NCBI GenBank assembly: GCA_021464525.1
Contig: JADRCO010001347.1
Location: forward strand, 1-20,084
Direction: 5' to 3'
DNA: 20,084 nt
Origin: Rhizophagus sp. LPA8_4_AMF
Taxonomy: Eukaryota > Glomeromycota > Glomeromycetes > Glomerales > Glomeraceae
In this document: positions 10,319-19,849 of the stretch, piece after piece
Numbering within the stretch: position 1 is the stretch's first letter
Layout: each line of letters starts with the position of its first letter
Made by a program: the position numbers and the translations under genes
Notes under the pieces: generated by a model
Seen by the model: only the letters and a program-made list of their open reading frames with translations
Told to the model about the DNA's origin: nothing
Database searches by the model: none

Positions 10319-11061
10319 ATTGTTTCCTATAGTAACAAAATTCCTTGGTAAATATCTCACCGAACCTATTGAAGAAAATTGAGCAGGACTTGCTTTTCTA
10401 TTAAATTGTCTGAAGCGAAGCGAAAGACGTTATTACTAGAAAGTAGTCATCCAATTAAATTATTCAAAAAGAGCTAAATTTTATGCTAAATTTAGATTTA
10501 CTTAATACTTCTTTATAAACAAATCAAATCTATTCATATATATATACACGCATCGGAGTTAGCATCCTTGTCACCTTGGCGTGACAAACTTTGATTATTA
10601 AAAAAAAAAAAAAATAACAAGATTCTTTTTTTAAAAAAAAGGATACGTATTGCAAATATTATAAATATTATGTAATTATTAAATTAAATTTTATATATTA
10701 TTAAATATGTGATTATATAAAAATATGATTTTAATTTACTATTTAATTAGCATCAATCAAAACTTTTAAAAAAAAGAAAATTTTGATTGATTGATACGAT
10801 TTAAAAAAGTTAGATTTTTAATCATAATTGTTAAAAATACATTTTGCTTTTAATAGTTTTCCAAATCCATATTAAGCTTAATCATACTCTAATAGTAGCT
10901 AAAATTAGATGCAAATTTATGCAAAAAAAAATGACAGTATAAATAAAAAAATTTCATTGTAAAATATATCTGAACTTCCTTTAAAGCAAAAATTATTTTA
11001 TATATAAATTATTATTATTATTTTTTTTTTAACTAAATTTTTCAAAGAAAAATTAAGCAAA
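10319..11061. other. Intergenic region with one hairpin, no gene seen
   Basis: AT-rich DNA between the telomere-like array and the dynamin pseudogene. At 10752-10791 the 11-base arms ATCAATCAAAA and TTTTGATTGAT can pair around an A-rich loop. A smaller GTCAC/GTGAC inverted pair lies near 10569-10584. No coding stretch or RNA gene was recognised. Confidence 0.5.
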
Positions 11062-12072
11062 ATGGCTCATCGACTAAAATCTCCATTAGTAGAAATACCA
11101 GAAAACCAATCCAACCATTATTTTGTTTGGTGATCGTTGTAGTGGAAAAAGTTCTGTTTTAAAACGGTTAACTGGCGGTTTATCATTGGTAAGGTAAGAA
11201 AAAAATATTTTTTATTTAGTTTATTTTTTACAAATAAAAAGTTTATTCCTTATACAATCAATATAAAAAGGGCATGCACACATAGTATAGTTGAAATTCG
11301 TTTGTTACAAGCTGAGGAGACGTTACGTAAAATCTCTTTACGTTACATAGAAGATAAAAATCATCAACCGGTATCTCCAAGGGAAATCGAGTTTGCTATT
11401 ATAACGGAATTAGATGAGGAAGAAATTGAAGAAAAATTGCGTGAAGCTCAACGTATCCGAGTATTACAGATGTTGAAAATACACGATTGCCACCTGATTC
11501 CGATGAGTTAACTTTTACAAAGAATGCTGTATGTGTTACAATCAGCGGTCCAGATCAGATGTACAGTTTATCCATGGTCGACTTGCCAGGTAAATAGAAA
11601 AAGTAACTGGTGGAGTGAAATTCAAAAATTTAATGCGTTTTTATGCCTCATTAAAACTATACGTAGGAGTTGTAAAAAACGATGAAAGTCACGAAAATTT
11701 CCTATTATCTTTGGTAAAAGAATATATTAATAAAGAATCGGCAATTTTGGTTCCAATATTTCAAGCAACTTCTGATATGGGAGTACAATGCGGATTTCGT
11801 CTTGTGCGTGAAGCAGACCCTACCGGTCAACGTACAGTGGGCGTCCTAACGAAAATGGATTGTATTGTCGATTATCCAAATGATGACGAAAAACATTTTG
11901 AACTTGCTACTTTTGAATGGTATTTACGTTATAAGAAATCCTACCAATTCAGAAATTCATGAGGATTCAGAAGAGTTGGAAAAAGAGACAATTAGAGCTC
12001 TTAAACAAATTAGGATTTGGAGGGATGTACCATCTGATCGATTTGGTTTACATAATCTGACTATAAAATTAT
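11062..12072 (+). pseudogene. Decayed dynamin-like GTPase gene
   Basis: This copy aligns exon by exon with the intact gene at 13315-14659: exon remnants at about 11062-11193, 11271-11589 and from 11667. The first exon keeps the start and then the P-loop (GDRCSGKS) but has lost roughly 70 bases between them, which shifts the frame. The second exon keeps REAQR, then loses about ten bases and shifts again, but still ends in the VDLPG codons. The third keeps the GVLTKMD motif (with C in place of R after it) and loses about 40 bases after FELAT. Similarity stops near 12072, before the region that encodes the membrane tail in the intact copy. No continuous reading frame is possible, so the gene is dead, but long stretches remain nearly identical to the intact copy. 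Confidence 0.9.
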
Positions 12073-13314
12073 ATGAACGAGCCCGAACTTCTTGTGATTT
12101 GTCCCAAATTGATAATCAGCCCAAATTACCGGTTTTTTATGAAAATATCCCTTGTATATTTATTATTTGATTTGGGGTATATTACAATTTGGAGCACAAC
12201 AGATTAAAAAAATTATCAATGTAAACTCCACGTTTTATTACTAGTTTTTTTTTTAAAAAAAAAAAATATTATTTTTTTGTTGAAAATTTAGTTAATCAGT
12301 ATATTGGATCATTAAAGAATTTGCGTTGACACAGTAGTAATTTATTACTCTTCATTAAAGTTGTGGCCTCGTTTATAAACATCACTTTTGTAAAATCTAA
12401 TCATTGCACTAACATGTTTTATTATTATATAAATTTATCATACTAATTTCTATATTTATTCACTACATTTTGATCAATAAACATATATACAATATAATAA
12501 TGCATATCATTAATAATTCAAAGTTAGAGCTCGATGCATCATTTGCCCTATTAAACTTTAATCATATGATTAATCTAAAACCTTCGGCAGAGATATAAAT
12601 TTTAAGAGTTCCCATGAATTTACCTCATTTTTATTATTCGGGAGACGCAGACGCCCTTAATTAAAATTAATTAATTTCAAGTACATTCAAATTTCATATT
12701 TCCGCATTATCAACTTTTATTAGTTAAAAAGATGTTCATTAAAAGTTCATTTAATAACAGATAAGTAACAAATAACTCATGATATTCGGAAATTTTCTCC
12801 GATTCTCCGTCAATGAATTCAATGAATACAAAATTAATTGTTTAAATGTCTTTTCTCAATATTTTCCATTATCATCACAGCTACATGAGTTATTGATCGT
12901 TTCTTATTCTACTTTGAAATTTGTTTACAAATTTCTTAAAGAAAAATTATTTATTCATAAAGTTCAGTATAATTTATACTAATAATCTCACGCTTTAGAT
13001 AGTCTAAACCAAATTTGTATCACTACTGTAAATCAACTAACTGTTCATTTAATAACAATCTTGGAACTTTTGAAATAGACTTACTCATTATGGAAACAAG
13101 AGATTGAAAAAGAACGCGTATATAGACCTTTTTAAAGTATAATTATGAACATAATTGTAATTTCATTCAATAATCGAAATAATTTTTAATAAACCCGTAT
13201 TAGGGATAAGTCAAATTTTTTTTTTTATTTCAATCATCCATAAATTCCGTATTTCATCGCTTACAATTGAATTTTTCTTCTTTAATATAGAAAATTTAAT
13301 AAAATTTAATCGAA
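12073..13314. other. Intergenic region between the two dynamin copies
   Basis: AT-rich DNA with somewhat more even composition than the far 5' end. The dynamin pseudogene loses similarity at its left edge, and no tail-encoding segment is found here. A 67-codon frame at 12779-12982 has no recognisable motif and is treated as chance. No RNA gene or mobile element was recognised. TTCATTTAATAACA occurs twice (about 12747 and 13044). Confidence 0.5.
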
Positions 13315-14659
13315 ATGGTTCAACTAAATTCTCCATTAGCAAAAACTCCTAAAACAAGAGAGTATATCGACATTTTTTGTGAAATAAAGAAACTTGAAAC
13401 ACTTTATCATGAATTCGAAGAAAATGCTCCAACAATTGTTGTTTTTGGTGATCAAGCGAGTGGCAAAAGTTTCGTTTTACAACGTTTAACTGGTGGTTTA
13501 CCATTGCCAAGGTAAAAAAAAAAAAAAATTACAATTTATTTTATTTCATTTTTTTTAAAAAAATTTCTTCATAATAGGAGATCCACAAAAAGTACAGTTG
13601 CACCTTTCAAAATTCGTATGTTACAAAGTGAAGAGCCGTTACATAAAATATCTTTACGTTACGTAGAAAACAAAAATCGTGAACAAATACATCCAAAAGA
13701 AGTCGACTTTGCTATTATAACAGATTTAGATAAGTCAGAAATCGAAGAAAAATTGCGTGAGGCTCAACGTTATGCACAGAATCCGAGTATTAATTTTAAA
13801 AATGAACGATTGCCACCTGATACGGATGAGTTAGCTTATACAAAAAATGCTGTATGTGTTACAATTAGTGGTCCAGATCAGATATATAATTTGTCGATGG
13901 TTGACTTACCAGGTAAATAATGGAGGGAGAGGGGTGTTATGATTAAATCTTTTTTATCATTTCATTATTTAACTTTTTCTTACGTTTCATTTAGGAGTGA
14001 CAAGGAGCGATGCAAATCATGAAAATTTTGTGATATCTTTGGTAAAAGAATATATTAAAAAAGAAACGACAATCTTGCTTCCAGTATTTCAAGCGACTTC
14101 TGATATAGCTACACAATGCGCGTATCGTCTTGCGCGTGAAGCTGATCCGGACGGTCAACGTACTGTAGGCGTCCTGACAAAGATGGATCGTATTGTCGAT
14201 TATCCAACTGATGACGAAAAACATTTTGAACTTGCTACTCTTGTAAAAGGTCAAGGAGAACACGAACTTGTAAATGGTACTTACGTTATAAGAAATCCTA
14301 CCAATTCAGAAATTCATGAGGATCCAGAAGAGTTGGAAAAAGAGACAATTAGAGCTCTTAAACAAATTAGGATTTGGAGGGATGTACCATCTGATCGATT
14401 TGGTTTACAAAATCTAACGATGAAATTAAGTGATTTACAAAGAAAAGCACATAAACGGTCATTGCCTAAAGTACGTTCTTTTTTGGAAGATCGAAGATCT
14501 GAATTTCAAGGAAAATTAAATGAACTTCCACTGTTATCAGATGGAAGTCCAATTATACGTTACTTGGCCAGTATGATAATGAATACACAAATACCATTAC
14601 CTGCTGCAATAGTAGGAACGATGATTTGCATGTATTTTTATAATGTTTTCCTTGTGTAG
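13315..14659 (+). CDS. Short dynamin-like GTPase with C-terminal membrane tail
   Basis: Three exons (13315-13511, 13578-13912, 13995-14659; introns of 66 and 82 bases) join into 398 residues. The GTPase motifs are clear: G1 GDQASGKS at 45-52, G3 DLPG at 175-178 with the glycine split by intron 2, G4 TKMD at 239-242, and G5-like GTYVIRNPT near 272-280. PSDRFGLQNL and the KRSLPKVRSFLEDRR helix match the junction between the GTPase domain and the stalk in dynamins. The chain then ends at 398 residues, whereas classical dynamins, Vps1 and Mx proteins run to about 620-850. The rest of the stalk and the GTPase effector region are absent. Residues ~375-398 are a hydrophobic tail nearly identical to that of the multidomain enzyme. 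The family remodels or tethers membranes using GTP; here a tail-anchored GTPase on an internal membrane is the most likely form. Which membrane is unknown. Confidence 0.88.
14566..14659 (+). other. C-terminal tail segment shared with the multidomain enzyme gene
   Basis: Codes for LASMIMNTQIPLPAAIVG followed by a hydrophobic run containing ICMYFYNV and three final hydrophobic residues. It matches the end of the 1640-residue enzyme at 7672-7765 at both protein and DNA level. Upstream of it the two genes have no related domains, apart from a weak PLL..GS resemblance. Confidence 0.85.
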
Positions 14660-14692
14660 AAAATAATTGCATATTTGCTGAATTAATTATCG

Positions 14693-14698
14693 AATAAA
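14693..14698 (+). promoter_or_regulatory. Candidate polyadenylation signal for the dynamin-like gene (AATAAA)
   Basis: AATAAA lies 34 bases after the stop codon and is followed by a T-rich stretch, which fits a compact fungal 3' end. Confidence 0.45.
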
Positions 14699-14854
14699 AC
14701 CATTTTATTTTTTATTAATAGACACAATTACAAAAACTTTTACTATTTATATGTATATGTATATTACAACATCTTTTTTAAATATATTTCGTATTTTTAA
14801 AAAATTTCCGTCCTAACTTTTCTTGATATCTCTTCACCACCTTTTTACCAATAT

Positions 14855-15038
14855 GAAAATTGTTGTTCGGAAGCGTATGATTCAATTAATTTACTAAAAT
14901 GCCTTATCAATTACTTACAACCGGTACTCTCCCATCAACATTTAAATCTAAAAAAGTGAAATAATATTCTTATTCCTGTAATGAATTGGATATAAATCAT
15001 TTTCGTTAATGCGGGATATGATTTAAATTATCGATGCC
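14855..15038 (+). pseudogene. Decayed fragment of an NRK gene copy
   Basis: The DNA follows exon 4 of the intact NRK gene from the NWDCPEA codons onward. FTK, QL, TTGTLPSTF and SK remain readable before a stop. After an internal loss of roughly 200 bases, NELDI and FVNAGYD resume in another frame. Nothing corresponding to the P-loop exons or the last exon is found nearby. It is therefore a relic of a second NRK copy, placed just after the intact dynamin-like gene. Confidence 0.8.
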
Positions 15039-15501
15039 AAACTATTTTAAAAGATTATAATAAACCATATCAGATATGATTTGTTATATCAATTTTATCA
15101 ATGTTGAAACGGCCGTAATGGCTTGACGCATGTCGTTAGTTGCATTCCTTAAATTAATTACTTTTATAGTTATATTAGTAAATGTATCTATTCATAAAGA
15201 TCTTCTCAGTTATTATGATTAATTGATTATAAACACGTATTTAATATTTACAGGTATTACGTCGTAGAATGGTGAAGTTACAATATACTATTTCATATAT
15301 CGATCAATCTGAGTGTTTACAGTATACTGTATTAATATAACGTGAATACTCTTCATAGGGGAAATATCGATTAGTTTTTGATGAAAAGTATGTTAGAAGA
15401 AAATATAAATAAACTTTATTTAACTTATAATATAGTCAAGTATTGATAACCACATTAAAAAACTAATAAACAAAAATTTTACTGAATATATTATATGTAT
15501 G
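15039..15501. other. Intergenic region before the MITE, no gene seen
   Basis: AT-rich DNA with no recognisable motif or coding stretch. The GC-richer patch near 15108-15145 (ACGGCCGTAATGGCTTGACG) is unassigned. Confidence 0.5.
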
Positions 15502-15774
15502 AGGACCCCGGAAACTTATAATTGAACTCCCAGGTGAGCTTAAGGGTAAAAAGCATATAGAAAATTTGAGAATGTCCCAGTATAGTGTACAGGGTAAATT
15601 TAATAGTAAAGTCTTGACGATCATACTAAAAAAGGAAATGTCACACAAAAATTTTACACAAACACATGAAAAAATTTCCTTTTATATCCAACTAGCCAAT
15701 AAGATTATGGGTAAATTAGATAGTAAAAATCTTCAAAATTGTATGGGAGTTCAATTATAAGTTTCCGGGGTCCT
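15502..15774. mobile_element. MITE with perfect 31-bp terminal inverted repeats and 8-bp target duplication
   Basis: The element is 273 bp long. The first 31 bases (15502-15532, beginning AGGACCCCGGAAAC) are the exact reverse complement of the last 31 (15744-15774). TATGTATG flanks it on both sides (15494-15501 and 15775-15782) as an 8-bp target duplication. An 8-bp duplication fits the hAT superfamily best among common classes; the termini do not show the usual CAG start, so the family is tentative. The interior has no transposase gene. It contains three loose copies of a GGGTAAA..AGTAAA segment (15544, 15592, 15709). Perfect ends and duplication indicate recent insertion. Confidence 0.93.
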
Positions 15775-15782
15775 TATGTATG

Positions 15783-16589
15783 ATGAAATAGATCCTGCAT
15801 TTTCTTGGAATTCCCAGTGTAAGACTTGCAAATTAATGAATCCTGGTAGATGATGTTTCAAGGCAATTACAAATGAAAGAGTGATGTAAAGGACTAAAGG
15901 TGCAAAATTTTAAACGATACGATGTCGAGTGTGACAAGTCCATAACAAATAGTAATGGACAATGATAGGAATATCATTTGTATTAATAATTTTACGACAA
16001 ACAGGAATGTTTTGCTTTGAATTTTGATCATTATCAGGCAATAATTTTTTTATGATTTAAAGTAATTTTCAATTCCTTAAATTTCTCAAAGAGCCCAGTT
16101 ATGTGTTATTGTTATTATTTAACTTTTTATTCGAATATTGCTAATTTAATCAGGGTGAATTTCACTTCTTTTATTATGTAAAAAGATTATGAATTAATTT
16201 TCACGCAATAAAATATAGATCTGAATATGGACCGACATATCAGTGATTGTTTTTTCACTATGTGCTGATTTTTTTTTTTGAAAATTCACTGTACCAGACT
16301 CTCGCATAGACAAAGCTAAAATTTTGAAGAACTTTTATTAGTAGTCTATACCTATGAGATTTTACGCAGGATAAAATTATGGTGTAGACAGTAATAGGCT
16401 TTGTGTTGCAGAGTACATTTCTTCTATTTTACATACTGCTGTCAGTCTTCTCAAAAGTACCAATTTTCAGCAAACAATAATTCTTTCTTGAAGAAATAAT
16501 TTGCAGCCCCAGAACAATCTGGGAAAGGGATTGCTCTGAACTTGGTACAAAGTATAAGTTCATGTGATGTAAGTAACGCTTCTTATCAA
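15783..16589. other. Intergenic region, no gene seen
   Basis: Composition is slightly more even than at the far left. Short frames on both strands show no motif. A small inverted pair (ACAATGATA / TATCATTTGT, about 15959-15981) and an ATCAGTGA...CTGAT pair near 16240-16269 are the only structures noticed. Confidence 0.45.
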
Positions 16590-16810
16590 AACTGATCAGT
16601 ATATTTACTGAAAATGTTACCAAAAGTAATCAATAAATTAACCAAAAATTTTGTTAAATCAGTTCAGTAAATCACGAAACTGATACTGAAACTGCAATTA
16701 CTGAAACTAATCAGTAAACTTACCAAAAGTTTCAGTTCAGTAAATCAGAAAACTGAAATTATTCTGATACCGAAATCAATTGGTATGGTTCAGTAATAAC
16801 TAAAACTAAT
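16590..16810. repeat. Degenerate repeat field based on CAGTAA / TTACTGAAACT
   Basis: TTCAGTAAATCA, ACTGAAACT, ATCAGTA and ACCAAAA recur many times in both orientations. One larger direct repeat joins an ACCAAAA segment to TTCAGTAAATCA and AAACTGA (about 16641-16683 and again 16719-16757). No coding frame is present. Confidence 0.6.
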
Positions 16811-17363
16811 CGAAGCTCTAATTGAAGCTGTACCTATTTAGTTTATTACTAGCCCTATAAAAATTTTGATAGGAACGCACAAGATTTTGCCTACTTTGAG
16901 TATTCTAGATGATGGTTTATCATACTAATGCCCTTAGTGAAAAGAAAGCTAAAGAAAAAAGTTCTCGCCAATATTTGAAAATCCAAGTGATATTTAGCCT
17001 GATATGCACAAAAGTCACTGATATTTGCTGGCCTTGTGAAATCTATGAGAAAACAATCACATTTTTTCTGGTGATAATATGTCACGATAAAAAAGAAAAA
17101 AAACTAGTAAAGAAGTTTGGTTTTCATGGGGGTCTCATAGGGTCATAGGAACATATAGTCAAAAACATAATAAAATGTACTAGCATTCCCAAATTTGTTA
17201 TCATAACCATTCTTCTGAGCCTCCCAAGTTTTTTCTTAGTTAAAAATCATAGGGCCAACTGTTTTTTGGTAAACATTACCCAAATTATGTGACCAAAATT
17301 ATACCTTTAGAATCTTCCCATTTTGAAGCATCTTATCTAATTTTTTCTGGTGATAATATGCCT
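16811..17363. other. Unassigned region with a 21-base direct repeat
   Basis: ATTTTTTCTGGTGATAATAT followed by G occurs exactly at 17061-17081 and again at 17340-17360, about 280 bases apart. A GGTCTCATAGGGTCATAGGA segment lies at 17131-17150. Frames of 60-80 codons exist on both strands over 16891-17148, but neither shows a family motif, so no gene is called. Confidence 0.4.
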
Positions 17364-17543
17364 TCAAATGAAACTTATTAACGAGCATATTACATAATAT
17401 ATATATAAAAGCTGTTGGCCTTTCACATTATTTGCAAAAGTTACGTGCTCACCTTTTCTAATGGGTTTTGCATTCTTCACATCTATTGCAAGTTTGATCA
17501 CAGATCTTCCTTTCATTGGAAAAATATCAGTAAATAAAGTCAT
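17364..17543 (-). CDS. Small unassigned reading frame (59 codons), possibly a relic
   Basis: Reading on the minus strand from 17543, the frame begins MTLFTDIFPMKGRSVIKLAI and continues DVKNAKPIRKGEHVTFANN before drifting into a hydrophobic, AT-derived end and a stop. The first ~45 residues have a balanced mix unlike random AT-rich translation here. I do not recognise a family. It may be a fragment of a lost gene or transposon, or chance. Confidence 0.2.
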   Translation of the reverse strand: MTLFTDIFPMKGRSVIKLAIDVKNAKPIRKGEHVTFANNVKGQQLLYIYYVICSLISFI

Positions 17544-17661
17544 CTTCCATTGATTGTTATTTTTCTATTGAGTTTATCAAATAATTAACTTTATTTTAAA
17601 CATTTTTATTAAGATATTGTAACCCAAGTAATAATATTTGTGTTATATATCTTTCACTGTA

Positions 17662-17898
17662 GATATAAGCACTTCAGACTTTTCAGAAAACTGTGTGTCT
17701 GCATTATGTGATATAAAAACTGTCAATAATGTTAACTAACAAAGTCAAGCTCCTGCCAATGTGGTCTATAAAGGAAAAGTTATCCACTATTCTGGTGAGA
17801 ATTACTTGAAAGGCATACCTACTTGCAATGAAATAGTCACAAAAAATGATGCTGAAGAATTGACAGCTATCCTTGAAGATACTTTAGCAGAGCGTTGA
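17662..17898 (+). pseudogene. Coding-like relic, function unknown
   Basis: One frame reads DISTSDFSENCVSALCDIKT, meets a stop at 17737-17739, and continues in the same frame for 52 codons: QSQAPANVVYKGKVIHYSGE, then NYLKGIPTCNEIVTKNDAEE, then LTAILEDTLAER and a stop. Residue composition is protein-like and GC is above the local level. No known family is recognised. The segment may be the last exon of a decayed gene or a transposon protein fragment. GTTAACTAACAAAG just before the second part resembles a branch site followed by an acceptor, so an intron boundary there is an alternative to a stop mutation. Confidence 0.35.
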
Positions 17899-17924
17899 GA
17901 GTAAAGATGTTAGCTGTAATTGAT

Positions 17925-18085
17925 TTGACAATGCCGTAATATTATAGTATATAGCATTACAGTTACAATATTTTTTGTAATGCTGTAATTAGGTCCTAAT
18001 GCTGTAATTAAGCTGTAATGCTGTAATTAGGTCATTATATTGTAATTTGGTAGAAATACCTTTTAAAATGCTGTTATTTTAATGC
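17925..18085. repeat. Degenerate repeat field based on AATGCTGTAATTAGG
   Basis: ATGCTGTAAT-type units recur about eight times, including a tight cluster of AATGCTGTAATTAGG and CTGTAATTAAG copies at 17976-18032. One inverted copy (AGCATTACAG) is at 17954-17963. The field starts shortly after the coding-like relic ends. Confidence 0.65.
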
Positions 18086-18392
18086 TATAAAAATCTAAAA
18101 TAAAAAGAAATATATTATAACGGTAAAATTACAATAGTTCATAATTATGTTGCATAATTGTAATTTCAGAGTACATAAGATGCATCATGTTTTTTGCATC
18201 TTTTTTTGCATTTTGCATACACGTTCATGTAAAGTTAAAAATTATATAATAAACCAAAATTCCTAACCCTATAAAAAACTGAATACATTTTTTATAAAGT
18301 TCTTATAAGATTTTTTCCTTAAAAATAACATATCATGAGAGGATATGGAAAAATGCATAATTCTGCATTACAAAAATGTATCATTTGCACAA

Positions 18393-18482
18393 TTTTATCA
18401 CAGAATTTACACTAGTTTGGTTACTGAATTTACATGGTTTAGTCACAAAATTTGTAATGATTTGGTCACTAAATTTACTGCT
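18393..18482. repeat. Minisatellite, four 22-23 base units
   Basis: Units start at 18393, 18416, 18438 and 18461, each near TTTGGTCACTGAATTTACAT with a few changes. The near-constant unit length and head-to-tail order show a tandem array. Confidence 0.75.
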
Positions 18483-19320
18483 TAAATTACTACTATTTAC
18501 TAGTACTTTATTAAATAAAATACAAATAAAATAAAATACTAATATGAAAGTACATTCTCTCCCAAAAATCTTTATTAAAATAAAAATGCTATGCATACCA
18601 ACATTTCTATAAGATATTTGAAGTAGTCCTAAAAAAAAACCTGTTTTACAAAATATACAAAAAAGAAATGTTAATATGTTTCTTTAATGCAAATAAAAAC
18701 CCAATTTAAAAATACAACTTCCCTTATAATAATTAGATCTAAGTCCAAGTTTCCACTTTTTAGGAGTCTATAAATCAATAAAAAAGAAACATAAAGAATG
18801 TTACTTTTACTTAAACTCCTTCCTATATAGTACCTACAGTATTCCAGGCTTATCCAAGTTTCCAAAAGTCCAGCAACCTAAAAAAAGAAAAAATGTTATT
18901 ACATTTCTAATTAATATTAACTTCCTTAATTAATACATACAGAAAGCCTTAATCTTCAAGAGTCAACGTTCCTATAAAAAAGAAGCTCAGTGTCATAAAA
19001 AAAGGAAGAAGTCCTAGTGTTCTACAAGAAAAGAAATCAAATCGTTCTACATAAAGAAAGAAAGAAACCCAAAAATCCTACAAAAAGAAAAAATAAATAA
19101 AAAGTATTATGAAAAAAAAATTTTTTTTTTAAAAACAAATTAAGGGGGATGAAGTAATATAAAAAAAATTTTTTTAAAAAAAAGAGAATAAGGTGGAACC
19201 TATAAGAAAAAAAAGTTATTTTAAAACAAAAGCTTAAAATAGAATAAAAAAAGAAGTGGAAAAATATGAAAAAAAGAAAAAGAAAAAGGGGAAAAAGCAA
19301 GAATAATAAAAAAAATCAGT
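18483..19320. other. A-rich region with recurring CCTAYAAAAAAGAAA motif, no gene seen
   Basis: Strongly purine-biased on the plus strand. A CCTA(T/C)AAAAAAGAAA-like motif recurs at about 18769, 18877, 18971, 19077 and 19199, spaced near 100 bases. TCCAAGTTTCC appears at about 18743 and 18855. This may be an old, heavily diverged repeat array. The long phenylalanine-rich minus-strand frame at 19037-19300 is simply the complement of the A-rich tract. Confidence 0.4.
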
Positions 19321-19849
19321 GATCTAAATAAATAAAAAGCGTATTACAGATCATAACAATAATAATCATGTGGTTACATGTTATAATATGGAAAGTATAC
19401 AGAAATAACAGAATGGAAATATAAAATTATTAAGTTTAAAAATTCAGTATAAATTCTGTATACACAATATTCATAAAATCTTCAAAATCAAATTACTTAT
19501 GAAATATACAGAATTGTGATATGGAATTTATAAAATCACATATAAAATGTATACAAAATGTATCATTTCTGTATATAGATTTTTAATAGGATAGGAGTGG
19601 GTAGACAGGAATGAAAGGTAGGAAAAATTAAAGTTTTTTAAGTTTTTTCCAAAAATTTATAATAAATTAGCATAATATCTTTAATAATTAGATAATTTTA
19701 TGCATAATTTACATATAAACTTTTTTACAAAAAAAAGTTTTTATTTACTTTTGTTTTTAGTTATAATTACCCCTTAAAATTGAAATTACAATATATATAT
19801 ATAGTATTGAATTATTGTAATTTACCTCTGAAATTGATTTTACCAAAAT
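19321..19849. other. AT-rich region with scattered TACAGAAT/ATTCTGTATA pairs
   Basis: TACAGAAAT or TACAGAATT occurs at about 19399 and 19505, and the inverted form TTCTGTATA at about 19456 and 19567, giving several possible stem pairings across 170 bases. No coding stretch is seen. Confidence 0.4.

Noticed and set aside
11865-12170. 101-codon plus-strand frame as a separate gene
   Set aside because: It is the shifted continuation of the dynamin pseudogene followed by unrelated DNA.
12779-12982. 67-codon plus-strand frame
   Set aside because: No family motif, AT-derived composition, no splice signals that extend it.
13991-14263. 90-codon minus-strand frame
   Set aside because: Opposite the third exon of the dynamin-like gene, whose GTPase motifs are clear.
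15463-15760. Two overlapping small frames over the MITE
   Set aside because: They run across the terminal inverted repeats and contain no transposase motif.
16429-16623. 64-codon minus-strand frame
   Set aside because: No motif, and its start falls in the CAGTAA repeat field.
19037-19300. 87-codon minus-strand phenylalanine-rich frame resembling a membrane protein
   Set aside because: It is the complement of a poly-A/AG tract; hydrophobicity is a composition artefact.
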